A stretch of DNA of 42,175 bases from Beverwykella pulmonaria (GCA_001599595.1 BCHH01000024.1:1-42175), one strand, 5' to 3'. Shown: positions 10,670 through 22,504, numbered from the stretch's first letter. A program made the numbers and translations. Notes: a model not told the origin generated them from the sequence alone.

Positions 10670-10770
10670 AGGTACGTTGAGGCCGTCAGGTACGTTGAGG
10701 CCGGAGGGCCGCTCTACGAGCGGCCGTGCACTGCAAAGCCAGTCAGCACTAAAACCCGGCGGGGGCCGAG
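10670..10770 (-). repeat. Right TIR of pogo-like element (101 bp)
   Basis: Its reverse complement matches 6850-6914 plus 8491-8526 at every position. It contains the two 16-bp subterminal repeats (10670-10685 and 10688-10703) and the hairpin (10707-10725). It is followed by the TA duplication. Confidence 0.92.
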
Positions 10771-11053
10771 TAATTAGCGCTTACTTCCAACGAAATTGAA
10801 AATGCCAAGAATATTATGTAATATTCTAGAGATTTGCACAAATGCAGTTCTCTACTTCTACATACGCAAGTGCACACAGCAGCTGTCCTACCCCATTTGT
10901 GCAATCGCTCCCAAACACGCCAGAAGCGGTCAGAGACGCAGATGCTGCACAATAAATCCCTACGAGGATCATCTGAAGCTTGGCCTCGTATGATTCAGCC
11001 GCACTTTCAGGTTTCTTCCAAAGCAATGGATTTGGCGATTGTTAGTTATCATC

Positions 11054-13368
11054 ATGGCAACCGACGGCTCTCCGCAAGCACCATCTGAGCTTCCCCTAAT
11101 TCCCCAAGACCACCACCTGAGTCAGCAAGGCGCCATCAATGGGGATAATATCGTCCACCGCTCCCTCACATTCACCGTCGGCATCATCAATCGCTGTGCG
11201 AACGCCGGCGTCGACCCGTACAGCGTGGTTGTTGGCTAGGCCGTAGCCCGGAGCTTCCCACTTGCGCTGCGTGGTCACGAAAATGTTCAGAACGCGGTCA
11301 CAGCGTTGACGTACAAAAATGGTATCGCCAACACGCTCTGATTCGGCTTCGGTGTGCGGCATTTGGCTCACAGCCTTGTGCTCACCGGCGAGGGGACGAG
11401 CCTTCTTGCGCTATGCGCGAGCCTGGCCGAGTGTTTCCACGAGGACATAGCCGCCGAGGTCATGTTCCATATCGTGAAAGCATATGGGGCACCAGGTGAG
11501 CTGACTCCGTCCACGGCGCAGTGGTCGATGATTATCAGGGCCTGTTCGGGGGCCCTTGCAACCAGCAAGTTTCCGCTACTGGCCGAGGGGTTCATGAGGC
11601 TTGATCCGAGTTCTGCGAGGACGACGATGCTAAACTCGAATTTGCAGCAATTCCTTTTTGTCCGTGGATGCCCGCTGCCTCAAGACATGGCGGCTGTTAT
11701 CGTTGCCGTTGGGAAGGTGGCGACTGGTCAGCTAGAGTCTATTCACGTCTCGGGGTGTGCCGCGATCGGTTGGATCGGAGCCATCGCGGATTGGCTCTTC
11801 GACCTCAGAGTAGCGATATTCTCGTCCCTTGATATCCTGGCCCCAGTCTATTCGAACTGTCGGGGGGATCAGGATGCACAGATCTACTTAACCTTCGATC
11901 GCGACTCCTCAACATCCGCATCACAGTCCCGGCTTCACGTCATGCGAAAGTCGTACTTTCTCCCCAACAGCACATCACTCATGGTGATGGACCAAGGGTA
12001 TTCCGAAGTAGGGAGAGTGTTATTCAGCGGAAGGGTTCCCTGGCAATCATGCTTAAGCGATACGTTTGGGTCTGACTTCAAGCGTTTGCTCAAAATGCCG
12101 TTAAACCTCGGCGCCGCTCTTGGGTGCGCTGCCAGAATCTTCAAAGCAATCGTGAAGGCCGAGCCTGGCGTACCAGAAAAGTATCTAGAAGAGTGCCGGG
12201 GCTACTTTGACGCCTCTAGCGGTCAGGGTTTTATCAACAATGCAATCCGTTGGTTCCCAGAGCTACAACCTTTCCAACCCGCCATGGAGAAGGCATGTCG
12301 ACTTGGCTTTGAGGAGGCCAAGGCCGCGTACGAAGAAAATTTGCTGCCATACAGAGGACATGTGATTGTGGAGTTTGCCGGGACTGGGATAATTTTGAGG
12401 AGGGAGAAGGGTTCTGTCTTGTCCTCATCATGGAAACAATCATTGTCCTCTGCCAGATAACAGCTGGCCTCATGGTGACTGAAGATTTGCGCCCAATGAG
12501 GAGCGGCTTAGAGACATTCTATAAGAGGCAGCTGTCTGTCCGTGAAAAGGACGGGGAGGGATCCGAAGCCGATGATGGCGGTCTGCAGGAAGGTTTACAA
12601 ACAATTGGGCCCATCATCTACGTGCTCTGGACGAACGGATTCGTGGATCTCACCTTAGAGCAGTATTCACAAGCGTTAGAGGGGAGACTAGTTGCCGCCA
12701 TCAAGCTGTTCACGGGCCGGGACACACCCACGCACCTCACCGCTAGCGCCGTGAGTGAATCCGGTATCTGCGCGTATCTCGATATTCTGCAAAACTTTTC
12801 CATCGGCCCTGAGTCTGCAGGCCTTGTCCACGTCATTCCTGGAATGATTGAGCATGACCACAAGCCTTTCTCGCAAGTTCACGATAACGAAATAGAACTA
12901 ATGCGACGCACTGGCTCCGTCACAAAACTCTGTGCCACAATGGCGGAGCTGGACACTATTGTCCTCGAGGTCACAGAAACAACCCACTCGCTTTCCGTGA
13001 ACTTGATGTTTCGCAGACATGGTGATGATGGTAGGGACGAATCCAAACCCTGTCTTCGTGTCGGTCCAGCTGATATCATAAACCGGGCTCACAAGGCACG
13101 CGGCCTTGTGCACTGCGGTTCCCCAAGTTGGAATTGTAAAAGACGGCGTATGGGAACGATTTCCTGTGACCGCGCTGAATATCCCATCCTGAACCTAAAA
13201 GTTAACGGTGAAACCATTCAAGTGTGCGACGCAACAAGGGATGGGGGATATCTACGAGCCGTCGCCCTGAGGGTTGCTACCGACAAAAACCCAACCTATT
13301 TTTGCGTTCTGTCGGATGGAGAGTGCATTAATTGTTGCCTAAGCAAAGCTATTGATTCCAAAATTTGA
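11054..13368 (+). pseudogene. Broken copy of a fungal gene of unknown function
   Basis: Reading from ATG 11054 the same frame runs through a TAG at 11237 and a TGA at 11339, then open to about 12380, where a small indel shifts the frame; the new frame (WDNFEEGEGFCLVLIM) continues to TGA 13366. The pieces join into about 770 codons of normal-looking protein. Segments such as LALRGHENVQNAV, FGFGVRHLAHSLVLTGEG, LTPSTAQWSMIIRACSGAL and FYKRQ recall a family of large uncharacterised proteins that I believe is common in Pezizomycotina; this is from memory. No enzyme motif is recognised. The two stops could be read as short introns, but no good GT-AG pair removes them. Base composition is not AT-rich, so this is not heavy RIP. 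Its start lies 282 bp after the pogo-like element. Confidence 0.7.
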
Positions 13369-14644
13369 CCAGTCCTAGTGATCGTAAACGTTGGAAATCA
13401 GGACTGGCAGATATCGTCGCAATAAGGTGCCAAAGAAAATATCTAAGAGATTAGATGTTAGTATGCCATGTGGCAAGGGAAAGGAGAATATTTGATACTT
13501 ACTTTAAGCCACCGTAGGGTTCGTAAGGTGTAGGAAACCGCAACGCAACGTGCTTTACTAGGAGGTGTGCGTTGAGCTTCGTGCAAACAATGTTGTTTCA
13601 GGTTTCCATAGAGTTCGGGATAGAATGGAGACTGTTCTAAACGTTGGTGCCAGTGCCAGCGCCAGTCTTTCCAACGTTCATGGTATTTTTGGCTGGATTG
13701 AAGATAAAATATATGATATTGTATATGTCGTATCTCTCGATACGTAGGCGCCCCGGGTGTATCCCGGTAGAGAAGAAGCTATAACCATATTCACATGATA
13801 TAGATATATAGTCTGACCCACCAGGATTACAACAGTAACTCTATGTCCTGGGACTTTTGACTCCCTTTTGGAGGTTTTCTGTCGCCGCTTTTTGGAGTGA
13901 CTTGCACCAGCATATCATCATCAAAACGTATTCCTGCTCTCCCGTTTACTGATGCCTTTTTCATAGCCATTATTTCCTTGCCATTATTCTACCCATCAAA
14001 GTAATATCTTTCCACTTTTGTATCCACTTTTGCATTTGTAGTATTAACAGCCTGCTGTTTACTACGATGGCTACTCGCCCCACTCTGAACAGTGGCCCCC
14101 CACGTTGATCCAGTGATCTCTCCGACCCGCGGCCACAAAATGTATCCGAGCCCAGATCTGAGGTGCCTTCTCTCCATAATTTCAACACCCGACATCGGCA
14201 CGGATCTCATGGACTTCGAACCCAGATCTGAGGTCGATTTTACGGTGAACTATTTTAGCGCCCGCGAAACTGTCCTACGAGCGGAACGTGGAAGCGAGGG
14301 CGGGATGTAGCGGAACTTAGCGGCAAGCCCCCCCCGCAAGTTCACGGGACGAGGGAGAAACGTTAGAGCCTTGAAACGACGTTGCGATGCTGTGATAACG
14401 TCTCTGAGCAATTTCATCTGTATGATGTATTGTGGAGAGCCAGTTTTTGATCATGGTCACCTCATTTAGAAAAAGCATAAAAGCAACACATTAATGAACT
14501 CGAAGGCAAATTTGAAGATTGGTGTCTACTTTGACCCCTCAGCCTCCCATCTGACCTCGTCTCATCTCGCATTAACATTCAACACAGGAATCCTTCCCAA
14601 TGCTCACGCACTATGCATGCAACAACCACTCTCGGGTATCATCT
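13369..14644. other. Intergenic region
   Basis: No gene is recognised. A 61-codon frame (13565-13747) lacks protein-like features. Two exact copies of CCCAGATCTGAGGT lie 70 bp apart (14151 and 14221). A TGT...ACA stretch at 13751-13824 resembles a short solo LTR but has no flanking duplication or partner. The right end contains the 3' end of the minus-strand transporter gene. Confidence 0.5.
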
Positions 14645-16677
14645 CTAAACATGTGTGACCTCATCCTCCGCCCCATCAACGCTATGTCGCCTATCCTTAC
14701 CAATATAATTGGAATCGGGCAACATGTTCATGATATCTTCGCGCCTATCACTGGGGCGCTGGTGGAACCAGAACAGCAGACCACCGACAGCCGCGAGAAT
14801 AGCAATGGTACCGTAGTTCCACACCAGCAGGGGGTCGTCCGAAAGGGAGACGAAAGCCTGGCCAATGGCGTTGGAGAACGCAGACATGAAGTGCCAATAC
14901 GATGTAACGAGCGAGCGCATGTTCTTGGGCGCCTTGGTGAATGCGTATTCAAGACCAGTGATGGAGGTGAAGATCTCAGAGAAGCCGATGAGCACGTACG
15001 GTACGGTCTGCACCCACACGTTGATGGGGGCTTTGATCTTCTCACCGTCCGCGGTCTTGCATGAGTTCATATATTTGCCGCAAGCGCCGAGGTGGTAGAT
15101 GTAGTATTGGATCACGGTGGCGGAGACCATGGCTAGCGAGGCGAGGACGAAGCCGAATGCGATACGCTTAATGGGCGTGAAACGGATGCCCTTGTTGCGC
15201 AGGAATGGATACAGGAAGTTGTCGACAATGGGGATGAAGACGACGAGGGAGATGGGGTTAAGGTTGGTGATGACATCGTTGGGGACACCGTGCAGAAGCA
15301 TGGTGGAGGCCTGCGAAGTCAAGTTGTTGTTCATCTGGTTGTATGACAGCCCTGAAGGCGTTAGCTTGGAAAAGAGTAGGGGAGCGGAAAGAAATGCTTA
15401 CAATATAGAGGAATCCAGGTGAAGCAAGAGCAGGCACGGAGACCACGAGCGACCTGGTCAACCCAAGCGTCGTCAAACTGCATCCATGAGGGTTTGTTTT
15501 CACCGAGGTGGCTGGGCTTAACGTCCTCCCAGAAGCTGTCTGCCTTTAGGTTCTTCCTCGTGGTGACTGGGTTGAAAGACCATCTGCCCTTTTGCGCCAA
15601 ATTCAGGAGCTTGATGGCACGGATCAGGACGGAACCAGTCGGGGGGCTCTTGTGGTATCTGTGGCGACAGAACCAGAGAACTAGCGGGCAGCAGCAGAAG
15701 AGAATCGTCGGCAGCAAGAACGAGAGCCAATAACCGACATATTTCTCGACGTATACCATGGAAATCTGGCCGAGCAAGGACCCCGCATTGATGAACAAGT
15801 AAAAGTACAGGAAGATGCGGGAAAGGGTGATAGTAGGGTCCGAAATGACACGATCGCCAGTCTTTGGGTCGATAATGGTACGCAGCTTCGTCTGCTTGTA
15901 CTGCTCGGCGATCAGAGGGGAGATGTTGGCCTTGAAGGCTCCCGTTCCAAACCCGAGCGTAATGACACCAATGATGAAGGGGGCAATGGCCTTGCCGCTG
16001 TCGAGAACTGTTGGCAGAGCCGAGATGATCAGGAAGATGTGACCGAGGATCGAAAAGGCAATGGCGATGAAGACCGTGTTGAAGCGACCGAGATACTCGT
16101 CGGCAATGATGGCACCGAGAATGGGGGTAGTGTAGGCCCAGAATGAGTTGACTGGTTGATACATTAGTACAAGGCATTCTGGAGCTGTAAACTTTGGCAG
16201 CGCTTACAAGTACCAATACCAGTGGACGCGCGCTGACCCATGTTCAGGGCACCAGGCTGGCCTTCGGGATTAGGATCTCTCCCAGTAGGTTGACCTACAG
16301 GACGCGGGTGCTGGACGAAGTTGGTGTCTACCAATCATTAGTAACCATTTGCGACGGCATTGGCAAATGGTGAACATACACAGCACTTGGCATCCATAGT
16401 AGCCGAAACGCTCGCACATCTCAACGAAGGCGATGGTGAAAGCAGACCACGGGATCTTGCCAGATACACGCCTGAGCGTCTTGAGCTCCTCCTCGGTGGG
16501 CTCCTCGCCCTCCAGGTCGGCCTCGAACTCGACGGGGGCGGCAGCGAGGCTGTCGCTGGTGCTCGGGCGGCCGTAGGCCAGGGCCTCCTTCTCCTTGGAC
16601 TCGAACATGGGCTGGACCGTGGTGGGCTCGTGGCTCATGGCGAGGTCCGGCTGGTTTTGCGCAGCTGCACCAGACAT
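14645..16677 (-). CDS. ptr2: PTR2/POT-family peptide transporter
   Basis: Four exons: 16677..16380, 16327..16208, 16151..15402 and 15351..14645, with introns of 52, 56 and 50 bp. All joins keep the frame, giving 624 residues, typical for the family. Proton-coupled transporters of this group import di- and tripeptides across the plasma membrane. Residues 1-75 are a polar cytoplasmic tail; FVEMCERFGYYG (84-95) contains the ExxER motif used for proton coupling. Exon 2 joins as QVLYTNFVQHPRP and ends NMGQRASTG; exon 3 opens FNSFWAYTTPILGAIIADEYLGR, the conserved second and third helices. Many further membrane segments follow, including ISLVVFIPIVDNFLYPF. The ATG at 16677 is preferred because the 41 in-frame codons upstream lack family similarity. 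HGATAR sites upstream suggest nitrogen control. The secreted peptidase gene next door could supply substrates. Confidence 0.92.
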
Positions 16678-18291
16678 GATGGCGGTTGGCTTCGAGTGTG
16701 GTGGCAACACAGGAAGAGGGTGAGCTGTGGGCTGGAGTTGGGGTGCTGGAGCGGAGAGACAGGACTCGCTGGACCCAAGGCGATGGGCGCGCCCGTGCAA
16801 ATTATATTTTCCCGGTGGCAGGTCTGCCGGCGAGCGCGAGGGTCAGCGTGACCCAGCTGTCAATCACCGTGATAGCTGTTTCAAGCAGGTCAGTTATCGC
16901 TGCTACGTTGCAATCAGGTTAGCGGGCGATCAGGGTTGGCGAAGCAGCGGGCGCGCTGGGTCGTCGATAACACGGCCGCCGTCAGTTCGAGGGTCGCAAG
17001 CTGGGCATAGCTGGGCACGACAGGGGGCCCGCGCGCGGGGAGGCATCCTCGACAATGCTTGTGCTTGGCCCAATCTGCAGATCCCCGGGGTCCATGACCC
17101 AAAACACTATGCACGCCCCCCTTATCTGGACGTGCATTGTGTTTCCGTATTGCGAGGCTGAACGAGGGGCGCAGGAATCAAGGAAGCCAGCAGAGAAATA
17201 CAGTTTGCCCACCCGCACCGCTGAAAAACGTCAGCGCATGTCCAACATCTACTCGATCAAGGAGTTCGAAGCGCTGCCGTTGCATTTGCAGCCGTTCTTC
17301 GGGGCTTGCTTGGCGGGGCGGAAAGCCTTGGCCGACTTCTTGAGATGTCTTGATTTTCAGCGCCTCGATCGCTCCACTGTGCTCGTATCACAGCGCCACG
17401 CCGTAAGAGGAAGGTTGTCAGCCAACTGCAATTTGGCGTCTGAGCTCATCTCGAACCATCCCGTCCACTCAGGCCTCTATCAGCCCATGGGGCCCGATCT
17501 AGTATGGCGACTAGCGGGGTCGACCGCCATCTGGTCGCCTTTCATGGGTTTCTCGAATTACGGGGCGCGCCAAGCTCCATGCTTATCTCCTCACGCTTTC
17601 GGCTCTTTGCCCGAGGATAGTCGGCAGCTTCGCAGCGGGTGCGGCGTCCGCACCGTTTGAGGCAGTTCTCAGATGTCTTGGAGGTACTCGCCTACTCCAC
17701 CCGCGCCATAGACCAATGGTATGTACTGGCTAGCGAGCCAGATCGAGCGGCATCTTCGAGCATTCTACGAGAAGCAGAAAGAGAGGGGATGATCCTTCCG
17801 TCTGGTTGGTGTCTTGGGAAAGTGAGCCCGCGTTGGTGGCAATAATTAGCTGTTTTTCCTTTTCGAGGAAGGATTGCCTTGCATCCTTGTTCGCTCCTCG
17901 TTGCGGTGGGTCTCGATGCACGCCTGGCCATGCTGGTGTGCCGGCCTCATGGTCAACACCAGGGCGGGCATGTCGAAATGTCAGCATCAAGAAGACCCCA
18001 TTAGCAACAATTCAGGCACGGCGCCGTGGAAGTATGCATCCCAGGGCGAGATGCACCTTTGCCTCCCAAACACCAGGTAACGGGCTACCAGCCCGGTCGT
18101 CAGCGCCCATCACCACGGTAGAGAGATTGACAGGCGTCTCTCTACCGCTATTTTCAACCAAGACGGAGAATCAACTTGGATAGAATCGTGCGACTGTCAT
18201 TACGCGATTATGTATTATCAGCAACTACATCTATTCAACGCAGCTATTTGGTCGCACACAGCTCTCGCTGCGGTCATTATGGCAAATTCAA
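16678..18291. other. GC-rich intergenic region upstream of PTR2
   Basis: The left part is the PTR2 promoter. A 201-codon plus-strand frame (17055-17660, with an inner ATG at 17238) has no recognised similarity or splice structure and is probably chance in GC-rich DNA. A palindromic CCCCGGGG near 17083 fits a CreA/Mig1-type repressor site. No repeats were noted. Confidence 0.45.
16870..16970. promoter_or_regulatory. Three HGATAR sites upstream of PTR2
   Basis: TGATAG at 16870-16875, TTATCG (complement CGATAA) at 16894-16899 and CGATAA at 16965-16970 match the HGATAR consensus of AreA/Nit2-type GATA factors. They lie 193-293 bp before the PTR2 start codon. Nitrogen-regulated peptide uptake makes this plausible, but such short sites also occur by chance. 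Confidence 0.35.
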
Positions 18292-20778
18292 TCACACGCC
18301 GATCGCGACTTTGTCCAGCTCCCCTCCTATACCTGAGTAGTGATTGATCCAGTTGAAAATCTCCGTGTGCCAGAACAGCGAGTTCTCCGCGTTAAGCACC
18401 CAGTGGTTCTCGTCTGGGAAGCTGAGGAAGCGCGATGGGATTCCTTTGGACTGTAGAATGTTGAACAACAACAGACCCTCGCTCTCGGGAAGACGGTAGT
18501 CGAGGCTGTTATGAACCACGAACTGGGGAGTACTCCAGTTTGCGATGTGATTTAGGGGGTTCCACTTGTTATACGTGGAACCCTCATCGAAGATGGTGCC
18601 GTTGAAGTCGTGGCGCATGAACCAGAGCTCTTTCATGTGGTCAGTCCAGTTTATTATTTTCACCATTCTTAGTTCCTCTTACCTTCAGATGCGAAGTCTC
18701 CTAGAGTGTTTGTCACGCCATCATGTGTTACAATCGCCTTGAACTCGCGCCCTAGAGCATGGCCCTGTATCCAATTTGTCACTGCAGGTAGGGTCCAAGG
18801 TTAGTCTGGTCCTTCAAGGTAGGCAGAGAAGAGGGTAGGTGCAACATTCGTACCATGTGCAAATTCGTGAGACGACAACTTGGTAGTGTCTCACTCACTT
18901 TGCAACAAGACACGGAAATTGCACCCTGGGTTTACGTACTGTAGCCTCCGTAACTAGCACCAGCCAAAATTCCGTTCTCGGTGTCGACGAAGGAAAGATT
19001 CTCCTTCACGTACTCCCACCCAAGCACAACATCGTCATACGGATTACCGCCCCAATTTCCTTGAATTGCATCGGTGAGGTACTGGCCAAAGCCGGTGCTG
19101 CCTGTTGGATTAGGAGCAACGACAACATATCCTTGGTCAGCCCAGACTTGGAAGTTCCACCTGTTACTCCAGACGTTGCCGTTGGATCCCTGAGGACCAC
19201 CATGAACAATGTAAGCAAGCGGGTAGGTTTTGTTCTTGACAAAGTTGCTAGGCTTCACTATTACAGAGTGCAGCTCAATGCCTAGTGAGCCGGTGTAGAA
19301 GAATTCCTCATAAGTGTGCGAACCGAGGCCAGCCAATGCCGCGTCTACTTCGGTGGCCGAGAATAGCGCATTTTGAGTTCCATCGCTCTTGAGAATATAA
19401 AAGTCGCGGGATGTCCATATGCTGGTTGCAGAAACCAACAGCGAAGAGTCGGGAAGGACAGAGAAGTCAGTGACAGACGTTACATTTGTCAGTCTTGTGG
19501 GGACGAAACTTTCGTCAGCTGACACGGGAATTTTGAAAACCCGGGTGATGGCATAGTCTTCTGCAGACACGAAGACGGACTTGCTGTCTGGAACCCAGTG
19601 AATGGCACTGACGGACCTGTCCCACTTCGGAGCAAGCGGTTTCCAGTTGCTGATACCAATTTTTCCGTATTTAGTGCTGATGTCGACAACGTAGAGCTTT
19701 GTCCTATCAGACTCGTAATAATCGCCGTCTTGCTGGGTGTATGCGAGCTTTGAGCTGTCAGGGGAGAAGGTTGGTATCCCAGAAGCACCCTGATGTCCAC
19801 TGGCATTGATTTCACTGTCTGGCCCATTGAATGCTACCGCAGCCTGGGAGCCATCAAAAGGCCCGAGATATATATAACTGGCAGTGAAATCGGCCTTGTT
19901 CAAGTGTGTGGCCTTGCTGAGGAAGGCGAAGGTGGAACCGTCCGGGCTAATATCATAATCGGTACTGCCGCCAAAAGGTTGAACGGGGCTTTCTGGCTGG
20001 GTGACGTTGAATTTTATTCCCTGGAGCAGATTCCGAAGCCCAGTGTGCGCCAAGCCGTAGCTGGAGTTGGCCAGTAGAGATCCTCCAAAGACGGCGTATC
20101 GTTGCTTGGTAAGCCAGGTATCCCAATGGCGTACATAAATGTTTTCATACAGTCTCCCAGTATTTCGAGGCTTAGGTGCCAACTCCGGGTTGTAGGCAGT
20201 ACCGTTTTCGTATGCCAAGGAGTTTACGAGGAAATGCAAATCACCAGACGAAGTATTCGCAACCTTCAACCCCGAAAATGGCGCATCCAACGAAGCTACC
20301 AAAGTGCTACAATTGGTTAGTTTGTCTCACATGGTGGGGTACTGGGGGAGCCGTTGTACGTGCCTCTCTGAGGGCTTGTGAATATCCCCAATCCAGATAG
20401 TGACGCCACCAGGCGTATTTGCGTTTGTCCCGTTAATATAGATTATGCCGGTGTCCGTCCCAGGAAGCCAAACCACCTCGTTCACGTCGCTTCCACTCAA
20501 TCCAGAATCAGTTATCTTGCCCGTCTTCAGGTCGAGCAATTGCCATGCGGCAGAGTGTGTTTGATTGTCGAATGAGTATTGGGACACAGAGAAAATAGCA
20601 ATGTCACCCGAAGGATTGGGCGTAGCTGTAGAGCGTCGCGGGGCACCCAGCAACTGCCTTCCGTTTCGTCAGCGCGCATGTCCCTTCGCGTACCTGGGGA
20701 ACGCCCGACTTACTCTGGAGTCATCGCAAAGGCGCCTGTGGCCGCCAACGCCGCTGCAATCCCAAGATAACGCACCAT
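18292..20778 (-). CDS. dpp5: Secreted dipeptidyl peptidase 5 (S9 serine peptidase)
   Basis: Five exons: 20778..20714, 20657..20364, 20306..18940, 18781..18683 and 18629..18292, giving 720 residues, about the family length. Residues 1-18 are a signal peptide; the mature protein starts near MTPEQLLGAPRR, the opening of fungal DPP V. The first half is a beta-propeller. The alpha/beta-hydrolase domain has HGGPQGSNG, the nucleophile Ser571 in GASYGGY, Asp652 in SLDYRLP and His684 in DENHWV. The enzyme releases N-terminal dipeptides outside the cell. Intron 1 is 56 bp. Intron 2 (20363..20307, 57 bp) fits only as GC-AG; the GT alternative would be 36 bp. Intron 3 (18939..18782) is 158 bp, unusually long. 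Intron 4 is 53 bp. The frame closes throughout. Dipeptides released could feed the PTR2 transporter encoded next door. Confidence 0.93.
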
Positions 20779-22108
20779 GTTGGTTGTTTCTTTGCTGGGG
20801 CTTCAATTGGACCTCTCGAATGCCGCGCTGTGCCTCTCAAGTCACGCTTCAGAGAAATATGAAATGGCGAGCAGTGAGATTGCGCCGACACCAACAGGCA
20901 AGCTCGTCCCAGCGGGGTACTTGTAGTACATGCACATGCAATGCCGGCTCACCCGCCATGGCCCAACTGGTCTGAAGCTTCCACAAGATCATCCCAGGAC
21001 GTCGTCATTTCCGTGGTGCCAAGGGTATTAAATGTGCCTTCCTCATAGGGCTTAAATCACAACTTTTCGTGATGGGAGTTTGCTGGATGCATCGGAAGGC
21101 GCTTTCCAATTTCGTAATCCAATATGAACCGAAGTGGCGGGCCTACTGTGCAGAATTTAGCCTTCTTGGCGGCGCAGGACCAGGTAACTTCACGTGCCAC
21201 CAGGAAGCGCGCCCAGATTTGCCAAGGTTGCTAAGAAGCTGAGCTAATCAACAACAGGCAGGACGGACGCGGATCAGAGGTATTTCCGTGCAAATAAGCC
21301 TCTTCAAGTGTGGTTGAATCGTGCCTGCAGAACGCCGACGGCTTTCGCCTTTCCGTTATGACGTTGTGCCGTACATTTCGCTATGAAATTTTCGTCGTTT
21401 GCCACTTCAGATTGCGAGTTTGCGAGCCGCTAATCTCAGCGACGAATTGTTCAAGGCGCAGACAGGGTTCCCCTCAACCAACACGAGAAATCTTTCGCGT
21501 TGGAGTAAGCAGAATGGATTTCGCCAGCAGCTCCCAGGATGGCGCATGCGACCCTGTTTGTCGCCTCATGTTCTCTCATGTCCTGCCGTTCTTTGACTTT
21601 GCCGCAATCCCAATTCCACGAATCGATAAAGTCAATGCTGACTGCTTATGGGAAGATCCGCAAGCTTGTCGCTTCGATCCACTCGTTGAGGCTCTCTGCG
21701 AATAACCGAATGGCCCTTCGAGGATGCTTTCCTGGACAATATATAAACATTGCGACACTTGGTTGGTATCATGAATTCGATAAAACCTGCAGTGGTCGGA
21801 CGCGTTACAAGAGCCTTTTATGCAATAACCTCCCTTTGCACGTCTTTGCAGATACCCATCTGTCGACTAGCTCGTCGTTGAGCGAATACTTAGTTCGACT
21901 TAACTGGGGTCCGATGTCAAGGAACAATGAAGGTGATCAAAAAGCATGGGCGTCCTGGTATATATCCGGGGATCTAACCTCGCTTACGAGATTTCCGGTT
22001 ACCCGATCCAAGGCGCGTTTCGTGCAACTATCGCGATAGCTCTCAACACCCCATTTCAATATGAATGCTGCTATTGGTGTTGGCATCTGCCCGTTTAACA
22101 TTGATTAG
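20779..22108. other. Intergenic region, no recognised gene
   Basis: Upstream DNA of the dipeptidyl peptidase gene followed by mixed sequence. Open frames of up to 166 codons (21310-21705, 21539-22039) have no recognised motifs and overlap one another. A TATATAAA at 21740 precedes an ATG at 21770 that opens only a 36-codon frame. Nothing here can be supported as a gene. Confidence 0.45.
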
Positions 22109-22504
22109 GTGCTTTCATCCTCACAAACTGTCAGCAACCAGCTACCCTCCACCACAGAATCAGCCTGTCAAATCGATAGAGGCGATCTATCGCACACCTT
22201 AGGGTCATTGGGGTATATATACCAGGCTCAGCAGGCGTTTCAGCATTCACAAGCTCTATCGCGAAGGACCCGACTGATCCTCAAAGCAGGCAAAGCGATT
22301 TCAAGGGCAAATATGAAGACAGCCAGGCTCGAGGATGATCATCAACAACTCAAATATCAATTTAATTAAGTTAAGCCTAAGAAGAAGCACAAGCGGGTAA
22401 CGATTAGTTCAAATCAGAGGTTTGTAGATATCGATAGTATCAAGCAGGCCATTGATCAAGCTGCTGCTGAACAAGCTCAAACCCCCGCAAATTTATCGCC
22501 ATAG
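22109..22504 (+). pseudogene. C-terminal relic of a pogo-type transposase
   Basis: One frame with an internal TAA (22367) and a final TAG (22502). It reads a serine/threonine-rich linker, ALSRRTRLILKAGKAISRAN, a short coiled coil (ARLEDDHQQLKYQ), then KPKKKHKRVTISSNQRFVDI and an alanine/glutamine-rich end. This order matches the tail of fungal pogo/Tigger-like transposases. The DDE core and terminal repeats are absent. It is unrelated in sequence to the element at 6850-10770. Confidence 0.5.

Larger units (their letters stand above)
6850..10770 (+). mobile_element. pogo/Fot1-like DNA transposon, interrupted by a nested element
   Basis: The ends are CTCGGCCCCC... and its inverted copy, each flanked by TA (6848-6849 and 10771-10772), the target duplication expected for Tc1/mariner/pogo transposons. 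The terminal inverted repeat is 101 bp and identical on both sides once the nested element (6915-8483) is removed. Without the insert and its 7-bp duplication the element is about 2.35 kb, a normal size for a Fot1/pogo element. It carries one decayed transposase (8590-10641). It lies between the HET gene and the broken gene at 11054. Confidence 0.9.

Noticed and set aside
13751..13824. TGT...ACA stretch resembling a short solo LTR
   Set aside because: No flanking target duplication, no second copy in the window and too short for a confident LTR.
14151..14234. Two exact copies of CCCAGATCTGAGGT exactly 70 bp apart
   Set aside because: Only 14 bp and two copies; no third unit or coding context to give it meaning.
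17055..17660. 201-codon plus-strand frame in the PTR2 upstream region
   Set aside because: No recognised domain or splice structure, GC-rich DNA that favours long chance frames, and overlap with probable promoter DNA.
20307..20342. Canonical GT-AG alternative for dpp5 intron 2
   Set aside because: It would be 36 bp, below the usual fungal minimum, and would insert about eight residues not expected in the family.
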